The notes: a model not told the origin generated them from the letters alone. A DNA stretch of 64,000 bases from Prevotella heparinolytica (GCF_004342845.1 NZ_SLXB01000003.1:1-64000), one strand, 5' to 3'. Positions 16,910 to 26,883 are shown, counted from the stretch's first letter. Numbers and translations are program-made.

Positions 16910-18784
16910 TTAGTTATTTTTCCAATCAGTTAACGGCATTATTTCTTTGCGGGAATCAAAATTTCCCTCCGGTATGAGTTTAACCTGTAATACTTCTGTC
17001 GCATTGGGATGTAGTTCAGTTTCAAACCCAACGAATGTTACCCCCGGGTTTTCTGCATCCCAACTATTAGGTGATGTTGCATTCCAAATCTTCATTCTGA
17101 TCTTTACCGGAGATTCCACTTCCAATAACAATTTTTCCCCATTCTGGGAAAGTTGTATCGTATGTTCGCCTATAATATCAGGTTGGGCTTCTGTCACCAT
17201 ATTCCAACGAATGACTGTGGGCCGTCCCAGTGTCTTTATTTCATCCCTAACAACTGCGTAGTGCGAATCAACGATGGCTACTCCTCTTTTTACTTCCTTT
17301 GCTTGACCTTCATATATCTGCGTAAGATCTGCAATAGCATACATGAAATTTTCATTGTCCTGAAAGTCTGTAATCGCTGCATAACCATTCACATTTTGAT
17401 ATTTGTTGTCAAAAGAGAGTGTATTATGAGCCAGATTATTGTATCTAAAGATCTTCCACCTATCAGATTCCTGACTCTTATTCCATAAATCAAGGCCTTT
17501 TGATTCTAATGAGTTGTAATCCTGAGGGCCTAAATCCATGCCCCAACGAGTGTTCTTACTAATAAAGATAAAAGAACCGGCATCCAAATGTGTGTGTCCA
17601 GATTGTGCTGTCCCTCCTTTGAACGCAATGGATAATCCATGTTGATAATCCCACGTAGTCCGCATAAGGGCAACAGGAGTAGTTGTTTTGCTTGATACCC
17701 ATATTCTTTGAGTGGGTCTAGGCAGAATATCCATAGGAGTAGAAGCACCCCATATCAGACCCAATATGGCATATCGATAAGACATAAGCCTCTTTCTGGA
17801 AGACAGACTAAACTGATATTTCTCACTCCAAAGAATATCTTTATCAGAAGTCCTATTAGCAAACCAGAACATAGCAGGACTTACGCGACCAGATGATGAA
17901 CAATCTCCATAGTTGAAGGATTTACCATCAGAAAGCAACATGTTCTGGATAAATTTACCGGTATTTAAGAAACCCGGTTCTTGAGAAAGATTATAATCAG
18001 TTCCCATAACCTTTTCCAAGGCATCAATTAAAAGGAGGTTGTAAGTCGTCCCATACCCCCAGTAGGAATAGCCCTCGGCATACGCACCATCAGGAGCATA
18101 GACGGACATAGGTAGTTTAACAGATTGAACAGCCCGGTTGATTAACTTATCAGCGAAGGTTGGAATTTTATCATAAATAGCCAAAGCTCCAAGTGTTATT
18201 CCACCATTACATACCTGATTCCAATTATTGTTCCGATAGAGCCAGCTATTATAGCGGCTATCCAACGACGGATTCAACCCTTTCATTTCTATAGCTTTCT
18301 CTATTTTAATTTTAGTCCGATCACTGATAAAATTGTAAAGCCAGTCATATCCGATAGCCATAGCCGCAGTCATTTCGGCTACATCCAGAAAGTGAGACGG
18401 ATTCCAATCAACAAAGCCTGCGGCATTATCTAATTCACTTTCCGCCTGTCGGGCATATTTCGCTTCACCGCTCATTCTGTAAGCATATCCTAAAATCAAT
18501 GTTCTACGCAGAATTTCACGAGACACTTCAAGCAATCTTCTGCCCTGAACAGTTCTTTGACAATTGGGCTTACCCAGAAGATTATCAGCCTCTTCCATCA
18601 TGAAAGCATGATATTCTTTCCACATTCCATCTGTTTGCACGGCAGAACGAATGACAGCCTCATCTTCTGTTGTCATTATTAAATAGGGATGTTCCCTTGC
18701 TTTAACTTTCTTGCTATCCCCTTCTTGAGCCGATATACAAGCAGAGTAGAACATTGCTAAAAATATAAATAGCATATTCTTCAT
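16910..18784 (-). CDS. Heparinase II/III-like polysaccharide lyase
   Basis: A 624-residue secreted lyase with signal peptide (LFIFLAMFYSACISAQ). The N-terminal alpha-toroid carries NNNWNQVCNGG (185-195) and EGYSYWGYGT (237-246); the second half begins with the beta-sandwich signature AQSGHTHLDAGSF. These are hallmarks of the heparinase II/III fold found in families PL12, PL15, PL21 and PL33, which cleave uronic-acid polysaccharides by beta-elimination. I cannot assign the family or substrate; a PL33-type hyaluronan/chondroitin or gellan activity is possible. Followed by GH88 12 bases away. Confidence 0.85.
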   Translation of the reverse strand: MKNMLFIFLAMFYSACISAQEGDSKKVKAREHPYLIMTTEDEAVIRSAVQTDGMWKEYHAFMMEEADNLLGKPNCQRTVQGRRLLEVSREILRRTLILGYAYRMSGEAKYARQAESELDNAAGFVDWNPSHFLDVAEMTAAMAIGYDWLYNFISDRTKIKIEKAIEMKGLNPSLDSRYNSWLYRNNNWNQVCNGGITLGALAIYDKIPTFADKLINRAVQSVKLPMSVYAPDGAYAEGYSYWGYGTTYNLLLIDALEKVMGTDYNLSQEPGFLNTGKFIQNMLLSDGKSFNYGDCSSSGRVSPAMFWFANRTSDKDILWSEKYQFSLSSRKRLMSYRYAILGLIWGASTPMDILPRPTQRIWVSSKTTTPVALMRTTWDYQHGLSIAFKGGTAQSGHTHLDAGSFIFISKNTRWGMDLGPQDYNSLESKGLDLWNKSQESDRWKIFRYNNLAHNTLSFDNKYQNVNGYAAITDFQDNENFMYAIADLTQIYEGQAKEVKRGVAIVDSHYAVVRDEIKTLGRPTVIRWNMVTEAQPDIIGEHTIQLSQNGEKLLLEVESPVKIRMKIWNATSPNSWDAENPGVTFVGFETELHPNATEVLQVKLIPEGNFDSRKEIMPLTDWKNN

Positions 18785-18796
18785 TTTCTTCTCACT

Positions 18797-20059
18797 TTAA
18801 AATAATGCTCCAATAGGTCCTTGAGTCGTGGAAGCTGTTGCCGATTTAGAAGAGGCCGAATAATGAAATGTGAATGTTTTTCCTGATTCAATACCTTCTA
18901 CTCCGTCTTCATCTACATAAAATGGAAGATCTGCCCATTTGACCATATTACTTCCCATATTCTCAAAGAATTTATCAATATATTCCATTGGCAAAGCTGG
19001 TGGATAATCAAAAACCAGCACTTCCGAGAAATTGTCCTTAAAAGTCAGTTTACCTTGCTCTATCAGCTGATAGCCATCATCGGATAAGGCAGTACGCTTC
19101 TGATTCCGTGGGTATTTTGCAAACAACCCTTCCATTTCTTCAGAGAAAAAGAGGTTGTTGTTACAAATACTCATATCTATATCTTTAGCACGTTCATCTT
19201 TCTTTGGTATTGAAATTTGCCAAAACACATTACTCTTGTTACTCGATTTCCACCCTACATTAGCAAAAATATTATTCTCAATTTCAACCTTGATGGCATA
19301 GTTTATTTGTATATGATGCCCGACATTATAGAAGGTAGTATGTTTAATTCCAAAATAGTTTGTGACTACATTATCAAATCGTACGATATGGGCAGTGTTA
19401 TTATAAAGATAACAGTTATTGATTACAATGCTATCCTGCTCGTTTCCACGTGAATCAATTAATCTGCCGTTGGCCGGATCACTTGTGAGAGCTAAATTAC
19501 GAACGGTAGAGTTATTCAGATAAATTTTATTATTGACATTGTCAGTACGAATGCAGAAATTTCTGCAATAATCAATAAAACAATTATCAAATTTCAATCT
19601 CACGTTTGATGCGTCAATACGAAACAGACGCTGCATGAGATTACCTGTTGCCGCATCCTTACCTATAATATAAATATTCTCAAAAGTGGCACTACCTGCC
19701 AAACGGATCATATCAGCATTTAGGGCTCCTTGTGCATCACAAATGGGCTGTATGACTGGCATTTTACCTGAACCTTTTTCCGCCTTAATCACAACATTAT
19801 GTTTGAATACGTTCTTGCCTTCCATATAGTAAACTCCATCACGACGCAATATATATGTCGCATCTCCATTTTCATTAATAGCTTTTGTCAAAGCGTTGAC
19901 CGACGTAATACCGTCGTCTGGTTCTACAATAATCATACTCCCCGGATTATCTGGAGAGATATCCAAATCATTGATATCGAATATATCTTCATTCTCGCAG
20001 CCAATACACAAGAGTGGTAATGTAAGAAGCAATCTTATAGTTATAGAATATAGTTTCAT
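18797..20059 (-). CDS. Beta-helix surface lipoprotein (DUF4957/DUF5123-like)
   Basis: A 420-residue lipoprotein (lipobox LLCIGC, C21). After a short linker, a right-handed beta-helix is suggested by regular strands such as VVIKAEKGSGKMPVIQ, ATFENIYIIGKDA, VRLKFDNCFIDYC and IVINNCYLYNN. From memory this resembles lipoproteins annotated DUF4957/DUF5123, relatives of chondroitinase-B-like helices. It follows the TonB receptor by 27 bases and takes the position where SusD normally lies, so a glycan-binding or lyase role at the surface is inferred. Confidence 0.65.
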   Translation of the reverse strand: MKLYSITIRLLLTLPLLCIGCENEDIFDINDLDISPDNPGSMIIVEPDDGITSVNALTKAINENGDATYILRRDGVYYMEGKNVFKHNVVIKAEKGSGKMPVIQPICDAQGALNADMIRLAGSATFENIYIIGKDAATGNLMQRLFRIDASNVRLKFDNCFIDYCRNFCIRTDNVNNKIYLNNSTVRNLALTSDPANGRLIDSRGNEQDSIVINNCYLYNNTAHIVRFDNVVTNYFGIKHTTFYNVGHHIQINYAIKVEIENNIFANVGWKSSNKSNVFWQISIPKKDERAKDIDMSICNNNLFFSEEMEGLFAKYPRNQKRTALSDDGYQLIEQGKLTFKDNFSEVLVFDYPPALPMEYIDKFFENMGSNMVKWADLPFYVDEDGVEGIESGKTFTFHYSASSKSATASTTQGPIGALF

Positions 20060-20086
20060 GACTTTAGTATTTTAGTGGAACATTTT

Positions 20087-23023
20087 TTATTTAAAGATAT
20101 CATATTTGAATCCGATATACGCTGCCGAACCATAGTATTCAACTCTGGACGGATAGTTCGTTATATCACGACGTTTACGATCGGAAGATTGCGTAAAATT
20201 AGACAAAGTTGCATACAGAGAGAATTGTCTGGTCAAACTATATTTCAACTGCATATCCCATTTTACGAATGGACGTGTAGATTCCACATCAGCTGCATCT
20301 TGGCGATGCTGTTCTGCAATCAACACTCCGTCTTGATAGTTGCAAGATATTCTGCCTGAAAATTTCTTGTAATCATATCCCAAGGAAATGTTGAATAGTA
20401 GGGAAGGCTGCTTTAACAATCGGTCTGTATATATAATGTCAGAGTTGGTTGGAAGGAATGGCTTCTCAGTACCTCCGGGAGTAAAATCCGGATTTTTAAT
20501 TCTTGACTTCAATGTTTCAAAATAATTCATTTTAGAATCCATAAGAGTAAGATTAGCCCCCAATACGACACCTCTCATAAAATTCTTCATTTTACGGAAT
20601 TGCAGTTGCAAATCAAATTCCAGTCCCTTCAAGGTTGCATTATATGAACTATTTAAAGGATAGGTAATGCTACCACCTGTCAAGCTCATTGGCAATTCAA
20701 AATTAGCAGGATCTGTTACTGTACCATTCAACATATAGGCAGAGCGAGTATAAGTAAAGTTTTTAATGTCTTTGTAAAACCCGCTGATAGTAAACAATCC
20801 ATAATCCGGCTGATAGAACGTCAATATAACATCATAATTTCGAGATAAAGCAGGTTTCAATTTAGTACGACTCCAGACTACTTCATTCACGTTGGGTTTT
20901 ATGATTGTTCTCGGAGCAAGCAGATTATAATCCGGTCTTGACAGAGTTTCGGTATATGCCAACCTAATATCCATCCAATTTGTTGGCTTCACACGCAAAT
21001 GGATTTGTGGCAGCCAATATTTATATCTGTCGGAATCATTACTTTTTTCATATTCAAAATCATGTTCCTTATCTTCATTGTCAGGAACATTAGAACCACT
21101 GTATGCATTATAATTTAAGTAAGAAAAATCGTAGCGTACGCCTGGTATAAATGTAACATACTTTCCAAAGTTTATTTCACCCATAATATACCCCGCCCAA
21201 AGACTCTCATTTCCATCATAGTCCTTCAATATTTTTGTAGTAAGGATATTACCATATACACCTTGATTAATATTATAGAAGTTTCTCATGGCACGATGAT
21301 CTAGCGTAAAATTAATGTATAAGTCTTTATACTTATTATTTAAAAAGTCATGAGGCTTATAACTGGAGTCTAAGAAATCCGTAATACCTATATAAGAGTT
21401 CTTGAAAGATGATGGGGTTAATCCGGGCATATTCTCAAACACCGGGCCAGCTCCTTCAGACAAATCCATACGCCTATACCTACGCTCTGTTTCAAGACTT
21501 CTCTCTTTTTGGCGGAACTTTCCACCAATTTTAATGTAGCCATTGACTTTCTCGCCAAAACTAAAAGGTTTCTTCAAATCCAACCATGCACTGTATTCTG
21601 TTTCTTTGGCAAATTCTGTATTAAAAACGGCTTCATACAGATAATATTGCGTAAGATCATCTTCTTTGACGAATTTAGAATTGGCTATCAAATAAGGAGG
21701 CTGATAAGACAATGCATCTATATCAGCTATAAAAGGGGCATTCAACCGAAATTGCATTTGGTGGTCGTATGGAGTCCTTGTGCGCGAACTACTACGCCCT
21801 ACTCCGAGATTCAAGGTTGCTCCCAAAACATTGAAATCCCCTTGCAACATATTGGTAATATTAGCATTATGTGAATTACGGTCAGTTTGCTGAAATCTCA
21901 GCCGGGTTCCTTCTAAGTCATAACGTTTTTGACGTATATCACGATCTCTGTTCATTCTACTAAAGAGATTGGACATTTTGAGTTTAGAACCTTTTCCCAA
22001 GTCGAAATCCATATTCAGGTTTACGTTAAAACGTTGACGCTTTTCTAAATTCGATTCCAGGCTGACCCCTGTAATCCATGGTTTTGTGTAATCCAATCCA
22101 GGAGTAGGCGTATTGCCATTTACCTTATAAGCTGCATTAAATGTATCATTGCTCCGGTCTGTTTGATCAGCGCTTGCAGTAAATATGACACCAAATCTTT
22201 CGCTAAAAAATCGATTGCTTGCCATGACACCACCCTTATATCTCCCCATTCCATTTATTTGCGAATGGTAACCTGTTTCTCCAGTTATATTAAATTTAAA
22301 GTCCCTCGGAGCATCTTTCACTATTAGGTTTACTGTTCCTCCTAGCCCATCGGCATCCTTATCGGCTGTACTGGCTTTCAGCACTTCAGCCCCAGCAATC
22401 ATGTCCGGTGAAATCATATTCAAGTCAGTACTCCGATCGGTACTACTCGTCGATGGTGCATTCATACCATTAATAGCTACCGAGTTATACTTAGGATCTA
22501 AACCGCGTATGATGATTTTTTGCCCCTCTCCTCCATCACGTTGAATCATTAAACCAGGAAGACGGCCAATAGCATCAGCAACATTTACATCCGGAAGTTC
22601 ATGCAACTTTTCTTCAGATACAGCATTCATAATACCAGTTGCATTTAATTGACTTTTAATCGCCGCAGTCTGCCCCTTGGCTTGAGCACTGATAACTACT
22701 TCTTTCAACATATGGTTATCTGGGCGCATAACAAGATTCAGCGTCTTCACTTCATTAGATTTTAAATCTATATCAAATTCGCGCACTTGATATCCCATGA
22801 AAGAAAATAGGATTGTCTGTTTACCTTTAGGTATGAATAAGGTATATTGCCCATTGGCATCTGTTATTGTTCCTTTATTCGAGCCTTTTAACATGACGGT
22901 CGCACCTATTAAAAAGTGTTTAGTCTCACTATCTGTAACGACACCTGTAATTGTAGCATTCTGAGCCACTAAGTCAACTCCTACACATAGGAATAATAAA
23001 AAAATAAGCAATCTTGTCTTCAT
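20087..23023 (-). CDS. TonB-dependent outer-membrane receptor
   Basis: A 978-residue receptor from MKTRLLIFLLFLCVGVD; an earlier ATG at 23047 lies over the promoter and is rejected. Order: signal peptide, carboxypeptidase-like domain (ITGVVTDSETKHFLIGATV), plug (HELPDVNVADAIGRLPGLMI; IIRGLDPKYNSVAINGM) and a large beta-barrel ending in aromatic YIGFKYDIFK. The plug resembles the Xanthomonas/Caulobacter-type receptors rather than classical SusC, and there is no susD gene beside it. It is first in the operon and should import the oligosaccharide released at the surface. Confidence 0.9.
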   Translation of the reverse strand: MKTRLLIFLLFLCVGVDLVAQNATITGVVTDSETKHFLIGATVMLKGSNKGTITDANGQYTLFIPKGKQTILFSFMGYQVREFDIDLKSNEVKTLNLVMRPDNHMLKEVVISAQAKGQTAAIKSQLNATGIMNAVSEEKLHELPDVNVADAIGRLPGLMIQRDGGEGQKIIIRGLDPKYNSVAINGMNAPSTSSTDRSTDLNMISPDMIAGAEVLKASTADKDADGLGGTVNLIVKDAPRDFKFNITGETGYHSQINGMGRYKGGVMASNRFFSERFGVIFTASADQTDRSNDTFNAAYKVNGNTPTPGLDYTKPWITGVSLESNLEKRQRFNVNLNMDFDLGKGSKLKMSNLFSRMNRDRDIRQKRYDLEGTRLRFQQTDRNSHNANITNMLQGDFNVLGATLNLGVGRSSSRTRTPYDHQMQFRLNAPFIADIDALSYQPPYLIANSKFVKEDDLTQYYLYEAVFNTEFAKETEYSAWLDLKKPFSFGEKVNGYIKIGGKFRQKERSLETERRYRRMDLSEGAGPVFENMPGLTPSSFKNSYIGITDFLDSSYKPHDFLNNKYKDLYINFTLDHRAMRNFYNINQGVYGNILTTKILKDYDGNESLWAGYIMGEINFGKYVTFIPGVRYDFSYLNYNAYSGSNVPDNEDKEHDFEYEKSNDSDRYKYWLPQIHLRVKPTNWMDIRLAYTETLSRPDYNLLAPRTIIKPNVNEVVWSRTKLKPALSRNYDVILTFYQPDYGLFTISGFYKDIKNFTYTRSAYMLNGTVTDPANFELPMSLTGGSITYPLNSSYNATLKGLEFDLQLQFRKMKNFMRGVVLGANLTLMDSKMNYFETLKSRIKNPDFTPGGTEKPFLPTNSDIIYTDRLLKQPSLLFNISLGYDYKKFSGRISCNYQDGVLIAEQHRQDAADVESTRPFVKWDMQLKYSLTRQFSLYATLSNFTQSSDRKRRDITNYPSRVEYYGSAAYIGFKYDIFK

Positions 23024-23051
23024 AAGCGTATAAAATTTAATGGTCATGGTA

Positions 23052-23059
23052 CAAATTTA
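23052..23059 (-). promoter_or_regulatory. -7 box of the polysaccharide locus operon
   Basis: TAAATTTG on the minus strand, 29 bases upstream of the receptor start. No -33 box is visible, as expected for a promoter needing an activator such as the nearby AraC-type hybrid regulator. Confidence 0.5.
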
Positions 23060-23198
23060 AAGATTCGTTAATTGAGAAATGTCGAGAATGAAAGCAATAT
23101 ATATCTATTGCCGTCCTTTTTGAGAGCAAAAGCACCTAAAAACAGGTCAAGAAATGTAGATTTTCTGGTCAAGGGTTATTTTAAAGCTTTCAAAACAA

Positions 23199-23270
23199 CT
23201 TTCCCTATTATGTTTCACGCATTCTAAGATTTATCTAAGCCTTAGAATGCGTGAAACATAATAGGGAAAG
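23199..23270. repeat. Perfect 30-bp inverted repeat with 12-base loop
   Basis: The arm 23199-23228 (begins CTTTCCCTATTATG, ends CATTCTAAG) is an exact reverse complement of 23241-23270; the loop is 23229-23240. It lies between the nnr stop and the locus promoter. No T-run follows either arm, so a standard terminator is not obvious. The gap 23060-23394 holds no gene. Confidence 0.9.
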
Positions 23271-23394
23271 AGGGCATTAATAATACCTTTCCGTTTTCTA
23301 ATAAAAAATCCGATTAGTTTTAGCAGAAATACGACCCTTTGCTTATCTATAGAAATTACGTAAGCATCTTCAGTGGACGGTAAATCCCAAATCT

Positions 23395-24900
23395 TTACAA
23401 AGATTTCCATGCCTCCGGCAGACAAGCAACCACATCGCCCGTTGTCATCCCCATCACTCCACGTTTGCTGCGCGCCACATCTCCGGCCAGTCCGTGCACG
23501 TAAGCACCCAAGCGGGTGGCAGTTTCGGCCTCATATCCTTGCGCCAGCAAAGCCAGCAGTACTCCCGTCAGCACATCTCCACAACCTCCCGTAGCCATTC
23601 CCGGATTTCCCGTAATGTTGAAGCTGCATTTTCCCAAAGGGGTAATAACAGCAGAATAAGCACCTTTCAGAATGATATGCACCCCGGCAGTTTCGGCCAG
23701 TTCACGCGCCTTCATCAACCGTTCGTAGGAGTTCTGACATTTGCCCACCAGACGTTCCAACTCTTTGGGATGCGGCGTAAGGATGCTGCCCTTCGGCAAT
23801 CGGGCTATGTAACTGCGGTTTCTGCCCAGAATATTCAACGCGTCGGCATCTACTACCATAGGAGTCTGACAAGATTCAATCAGCTCAAGCAGAGCCTTTT
23901 CAGTCTCCGCCGACTGCCCCAGTCCCGGCCCTACGCCCACAGCCTGATAATCGTCCGTATCAGTGGGAGAGGCAAAACATGTATCGCTCACGTCCAACTC
24001 GGTCATGGCTTCGGGTACAGCAGTCTGCACAATGAGCTGATTGCAAAACGGCACATGCAACGTCAGCAATCCTACACCCGAACGCAGACAAGCCTGTGCC
24101 GCCAGAACCGAAGCTCCTGCCATTCCCTGCGAACCGGCAATCAGCAAGGCATGCCCGAAGTTTCCTTTATGAGCAAAGCGGCTACGAGGCTTCAGCAATC
24201 CGGACATCGCTTCGCTTTCTGCCAGATAATAGTCCGTCTCCATCTTCTCCATGCCTTCTTTGTCAAGCCCTATGTCCAGCAGTTGCCACTCGCCTACAAA
24301 AGGTTCGTTCTCCGCAAAAAAGAAAGCCAGCTTAGGCAATTGCAAGCTCAAGGTCAAATCGGCACGGATGATATTAGATTGCACATTATAGCTGTTGTCC
24401 TCTCCCATCAGTCCCGATGGGATATCAATGGCCGCCACCGTGGCGGGTGAAGCGTTGATGTACTTCACCACTGCGGCAAAGCCGCCGCTAAGCGCTTTGT
24501 TCAGCCCGCTGCCAAACAGGCCGTCTATAACCACATGACCGGCTGTCAGCATAGGCGGAACAAATTCGCTGGTGATTTCATGAAAAACGACTCCCGGTAC
24601 CTCTTTCAATCTATCCCGATTCGTCTTACAATCCGAAGAAAGCGAGCCTTTCGTATTGAACAGATAGACCTCCGGCCTAAATCCTTTTTCAGCCAAAAGC
24701 CGGGACACAGCCAGTGCATCGCCTCCGTTATTGCCCGGTCCGGCAAAGACAGTAAATGGTGTGTCGGCATCCCAACGCTCTGCAATGGCTTCGGCCAATG
24801 CTTGCGAAGCACGCTCCATCAAGTCGATGGAAGAAATCGGTTCATGCTCTATGGTATATGCATCCAACTGCTTGATGCTTGCGGTATGAAAAATCTTCAT
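23395..24900 (-). CDS. nnr: Bifunctional NAD(P)H-hydrate epimerase / dehydratase
   Basis: A 501-residue metabolite-repair enzyme that restores damaged NAD(P)HX to NAD(P)H. The N-terminal epimerase (YjeF_N) has the GPGNNGGDALAVSRLL motif near residues 54-69. The C-terminal ADP-dependent dehydratase has the ribokinase-like TPHPKELERL and GNPGMATGGCGDVLTG motifs. Length matches the fused form. A decayed second copy of this gene lies at 9127-9376 at the other side of the polysaccharide locus. Confidence 0.95.
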   Translation of the reverse strand: MKIFHTASIKQLDAYTIEHEPISSIDLMERASQALAEAIAERWDADTPFTVFAGPGNNGGDALAVSRLLAEKGFRPEVYLFNTKGSLSSDCKTNRDRLKEVPGVVFHEITSEFVPPMLTAGHVVIDGLFGSGLNKALSGGFAAVVKYINASPATVAAIDIPSGLMGEDNSYNVQSNIIRADLTLSLQLPKLAFFFAENEPFVGEWQLLDIGLDKEGMEKMETDYYLAESEAMSGLLKPRSRFAHKGNFGHALLIAGSQGMAGASVLAAQACLRSGVGLLTLHVPFCNQLIVQTAVPEAMTELDVSDTCFASPTDTDDYQAVGVGPGLGQSAETEKALLELIESCQTPMVVDADALNILGRNRSYIARLPKGSILTPHPKELERLVGKCQNSYERLMKARELAETAGVHIILKGAYSAVITPLGKCSFNITGNPGMATGGCGDVLTGVLLALLAQGYEAETATRLGAYVHGLAGDVARSKRGVMGMTTGDVVACLPEAWKSL

Positions 24901-24930
24901 GATACATTATTATATATATTGATTGTAAAG

Positions 24931-24962
24931 CAAAGGTAGGGTGAATAGTTAGAAAAAGCAAA
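24931..24962 (-). promoter_or_regulatory. Promoter of nnr
   Basis: On the minus strand, -33 TTTG (24962-24959) and -7 TACCTTTG (24938-24931) have a 20-base spacer, a full consensus match, 30 bases upstream of the start codon. Confidence 0.75.
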
Positions 24963-25032
24963 AGAAGGGATAATGAAAGATGAATAGTTACAACGGAAAT
25001 CTTTGAAAAAGTGCAAAGAGTCAAAAAGGTGT

Positions 25033-26664
25033 TCACCTTATTTTCTTACCAAGGGAATCGTTACGAGCACAATTCTCAATATATTCTTTAGCTATCGCTT
25101 TCATTCGCAACGTTCTTGTTCCCACTTTCTTTTCCTGAAAATTCAATAAAGTCGTCGCTTCCCTACATGCCGCAACCGTATCCATGCAATTTACATACAA
25201 CTGAAACAACTTATATCTCGGCATCATACGCGTAAGAATCATATAAGCTGCTTGCCTATAACATTGTTCTGCTTCAGCAACAGCACTCTTCCGTTCAAAG
25301 CAATCGCCCATATCGCAATACAGTCCACAAGAGGGTATCAACTCTGCCGTTGCCCGTAATATTTCTTCCACCTTGTCGTCCGGAAGATTCAGGGCAGCAT
25401 ATCGGGCATAAGCATTCATAAAAAGCGGATTAAAGCGAAACCGGCAATAATGCTTGTCCAAAAAATCCCGTGCCCTTTGATGAAGTTCACTCTCTTGTTC
25501 ATAACGCAGATTTCGCATGGCAACCCTACAATCGTCATACGCCTTGAATGACCATAAAGACACCCCACCAACCACGAAAAGCACGGACAGAAAAAGAGCT
25601 GCTTTTACTGTTCTCCCAACATGCATCCGACCGATTTCCTTCGTCCTCATCATTCCCCACAAAGCGACACACAGCAACATCAACGGAAACATGGCAGACG
25701 GATATGAAAATAGAGCGAAAATTCCTAAAGATAATATAGCCGACTTACATATAAAAGACAGCCTATCATCCGACCTATAAGTCGTCAAAATATATAACGC
25801 CAGAAGAATCAATAACAAACCGGCAACACCCTGTTCTGTCATTATATAAAGATATTCATTGTAAGGGCACGATACATCATCGGCCAGCATACGGGCAGGA
25901 GCATCCGGATGCCGCTCAAAATATGCAGCCTGCGAAAGCATATAGCCTGATTGCCAACCACCGGCACCATGTCCGAAAAGTGGTTTCTCACAAATCATAT
26001 CCGCTGTAACATACCATATCAAAAGCCGTCCGTCCGCAGAATCTTTCTTATAAAGATAAACAGCATACAAAAAAACTGCGCCACATAACACTGCAAGTCC
26101 TTTTGTCATACAAAGACGAAAAGAGTTACATCTCCTCACCTTTTCAAATCCAATAAACCTACAAAAAACAACAGACAAGCATCCGACAATGGCCGCCAAC
26201 CAACTCGCACGCGAATCGGACAGCACCAGTCCGCACAAAATAATCAACGAAACACCACCTTCAATAAATGCCCAAAAGCGATTCTTTCTATTATAATGCC
26301 ACGCCAACAGTCCGATACTGACAGTAAAACACACAGACAACATTCCGCCCAATTCTGCCGGATGTCCGAAAGTTCCCGTCACACTGAAATATACATTCTC
26401 ATTATCCAGTATATACATCTTTTGCATAACAACGACCACTGTTTCCATCACTCCCCCCAAAAGAGCTATTACAAGTAAAGGATAATGAAGTTTTGAAAAG
26501 TTCCGCATACATATATACACGATAAGAAACGTTCCATATTGCCATAACGACAATACATCGACAGGGCTCTTTCTATTCAAGACGAAACACAGCAAACAGG
26601 CTATGAACAACAAATCGGTTGTTCGTACTACAATGGTTTGTTTTATCTGTGGGGCGCACTTCAT
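25033..26664 (-). CDS. O-antigen ligase-like membrane protein with C-terminal repeats
   Basis: A 543-residue protein. The first 360 residues have about ten membrane segments and the Wzy_C/RfaL pattern: VTGTFGHPAELGGML in a periplasmic loop, SDSRASWLAAIVGCL, and FGHGAGGWQSGYM with a following periplasmic loop. The remaining 170 residues look like soluble TPR-type helices (ALNLPDDKVEEILRATAEL; AEAEQCYRQAAYMI). Such proteins transfer lipid-linked glycans to lipid A, to other glycans or to proteins. It starts 6 bases after the truncated repeat protein gene and ends the accessory operon, which makes a role linked to those proteins likely but unproven. Confidence 0.75.
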   Translation of the reverse strand: MKCAPQIKQTIVVRTTDLLFIACLLCFVLNRKSPVDVLSLWQYGTFLIVYICMRNFSKLHYPLLVIALLGGVMETVVVVMQKMYILDNENVYFSVTGTFGHPAELGGMLSVCFTVSIGLLAWHYNRKNRFWAFIEGGVSLIILCGLVLSDSRASWLAAIVGCLSVVFCRFIGFEKVRRCNSFRLCMTKGLAVLCGAVFLYAVYLYKKDSADGRLLIWYVTADMICEKPLFGHGAGGWQSGYMLSQAAYFERHPDAPARMLADDVSCPYNEYLYIMTEQGVAGLLLILLALYILTTYRSDDRLSFICKSAILSLGIFALFSYPSAMFPLMLLCVALWGMMRTKEIGRMHVGRTVKAALFLSVLFVVGGVSLWSFKAYDDCRVAMRNLRYEQESELHQRARDFLDKHYCRFRFNPLFMNAYARYAALNLPDDKVEEILRATAELIPSCGLYCDMGDCFERKSAVAEAEQCYRQAAYMILTRMMPRYKLFQLYVNCMDTVAACREATTLLNFQEKKVGTRTLRMKAIAKEYIENCARNDSLGKKIR

Positions 26665-26670
26665 AAGTCT

Positions 26671-26883
26671 TTATATCCTATTTTGAGTATCTAAAAAATA
26701 GTCGTACAAAAGTTTATCGGTTCTCCCTATATCGTAGAAACGAGTATCATTGCCCGATAATACATCGCACCGATAAGCATACCCGTTCTCCTGAAACGTT
26801 TTGGTCTCGACATAGTAATTAGTCTGTGCCGCTGTATAAACGGCACAGAAAATCAGCAAAAAAGAAATAATCGTTGTTTTCAT
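26671..26883 (-). pseudogene. Truncated sixth copy of the tandem secreted-protein family
   Basis: About 70 residues from the family start MKTTIISFLLIFC. It keeps the signal peptide and the segment NYYVETKTFQENGYAYRCDV, then diverges (RFYDIGRTDKLLYDYFLDTQ still aligns loosely with RLYNKENNLVYVRQIFKDTK of its neighbour) and stops before the conserved second half. It may be a dead end of the array or a short product of its own. Confidence 0.6.
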
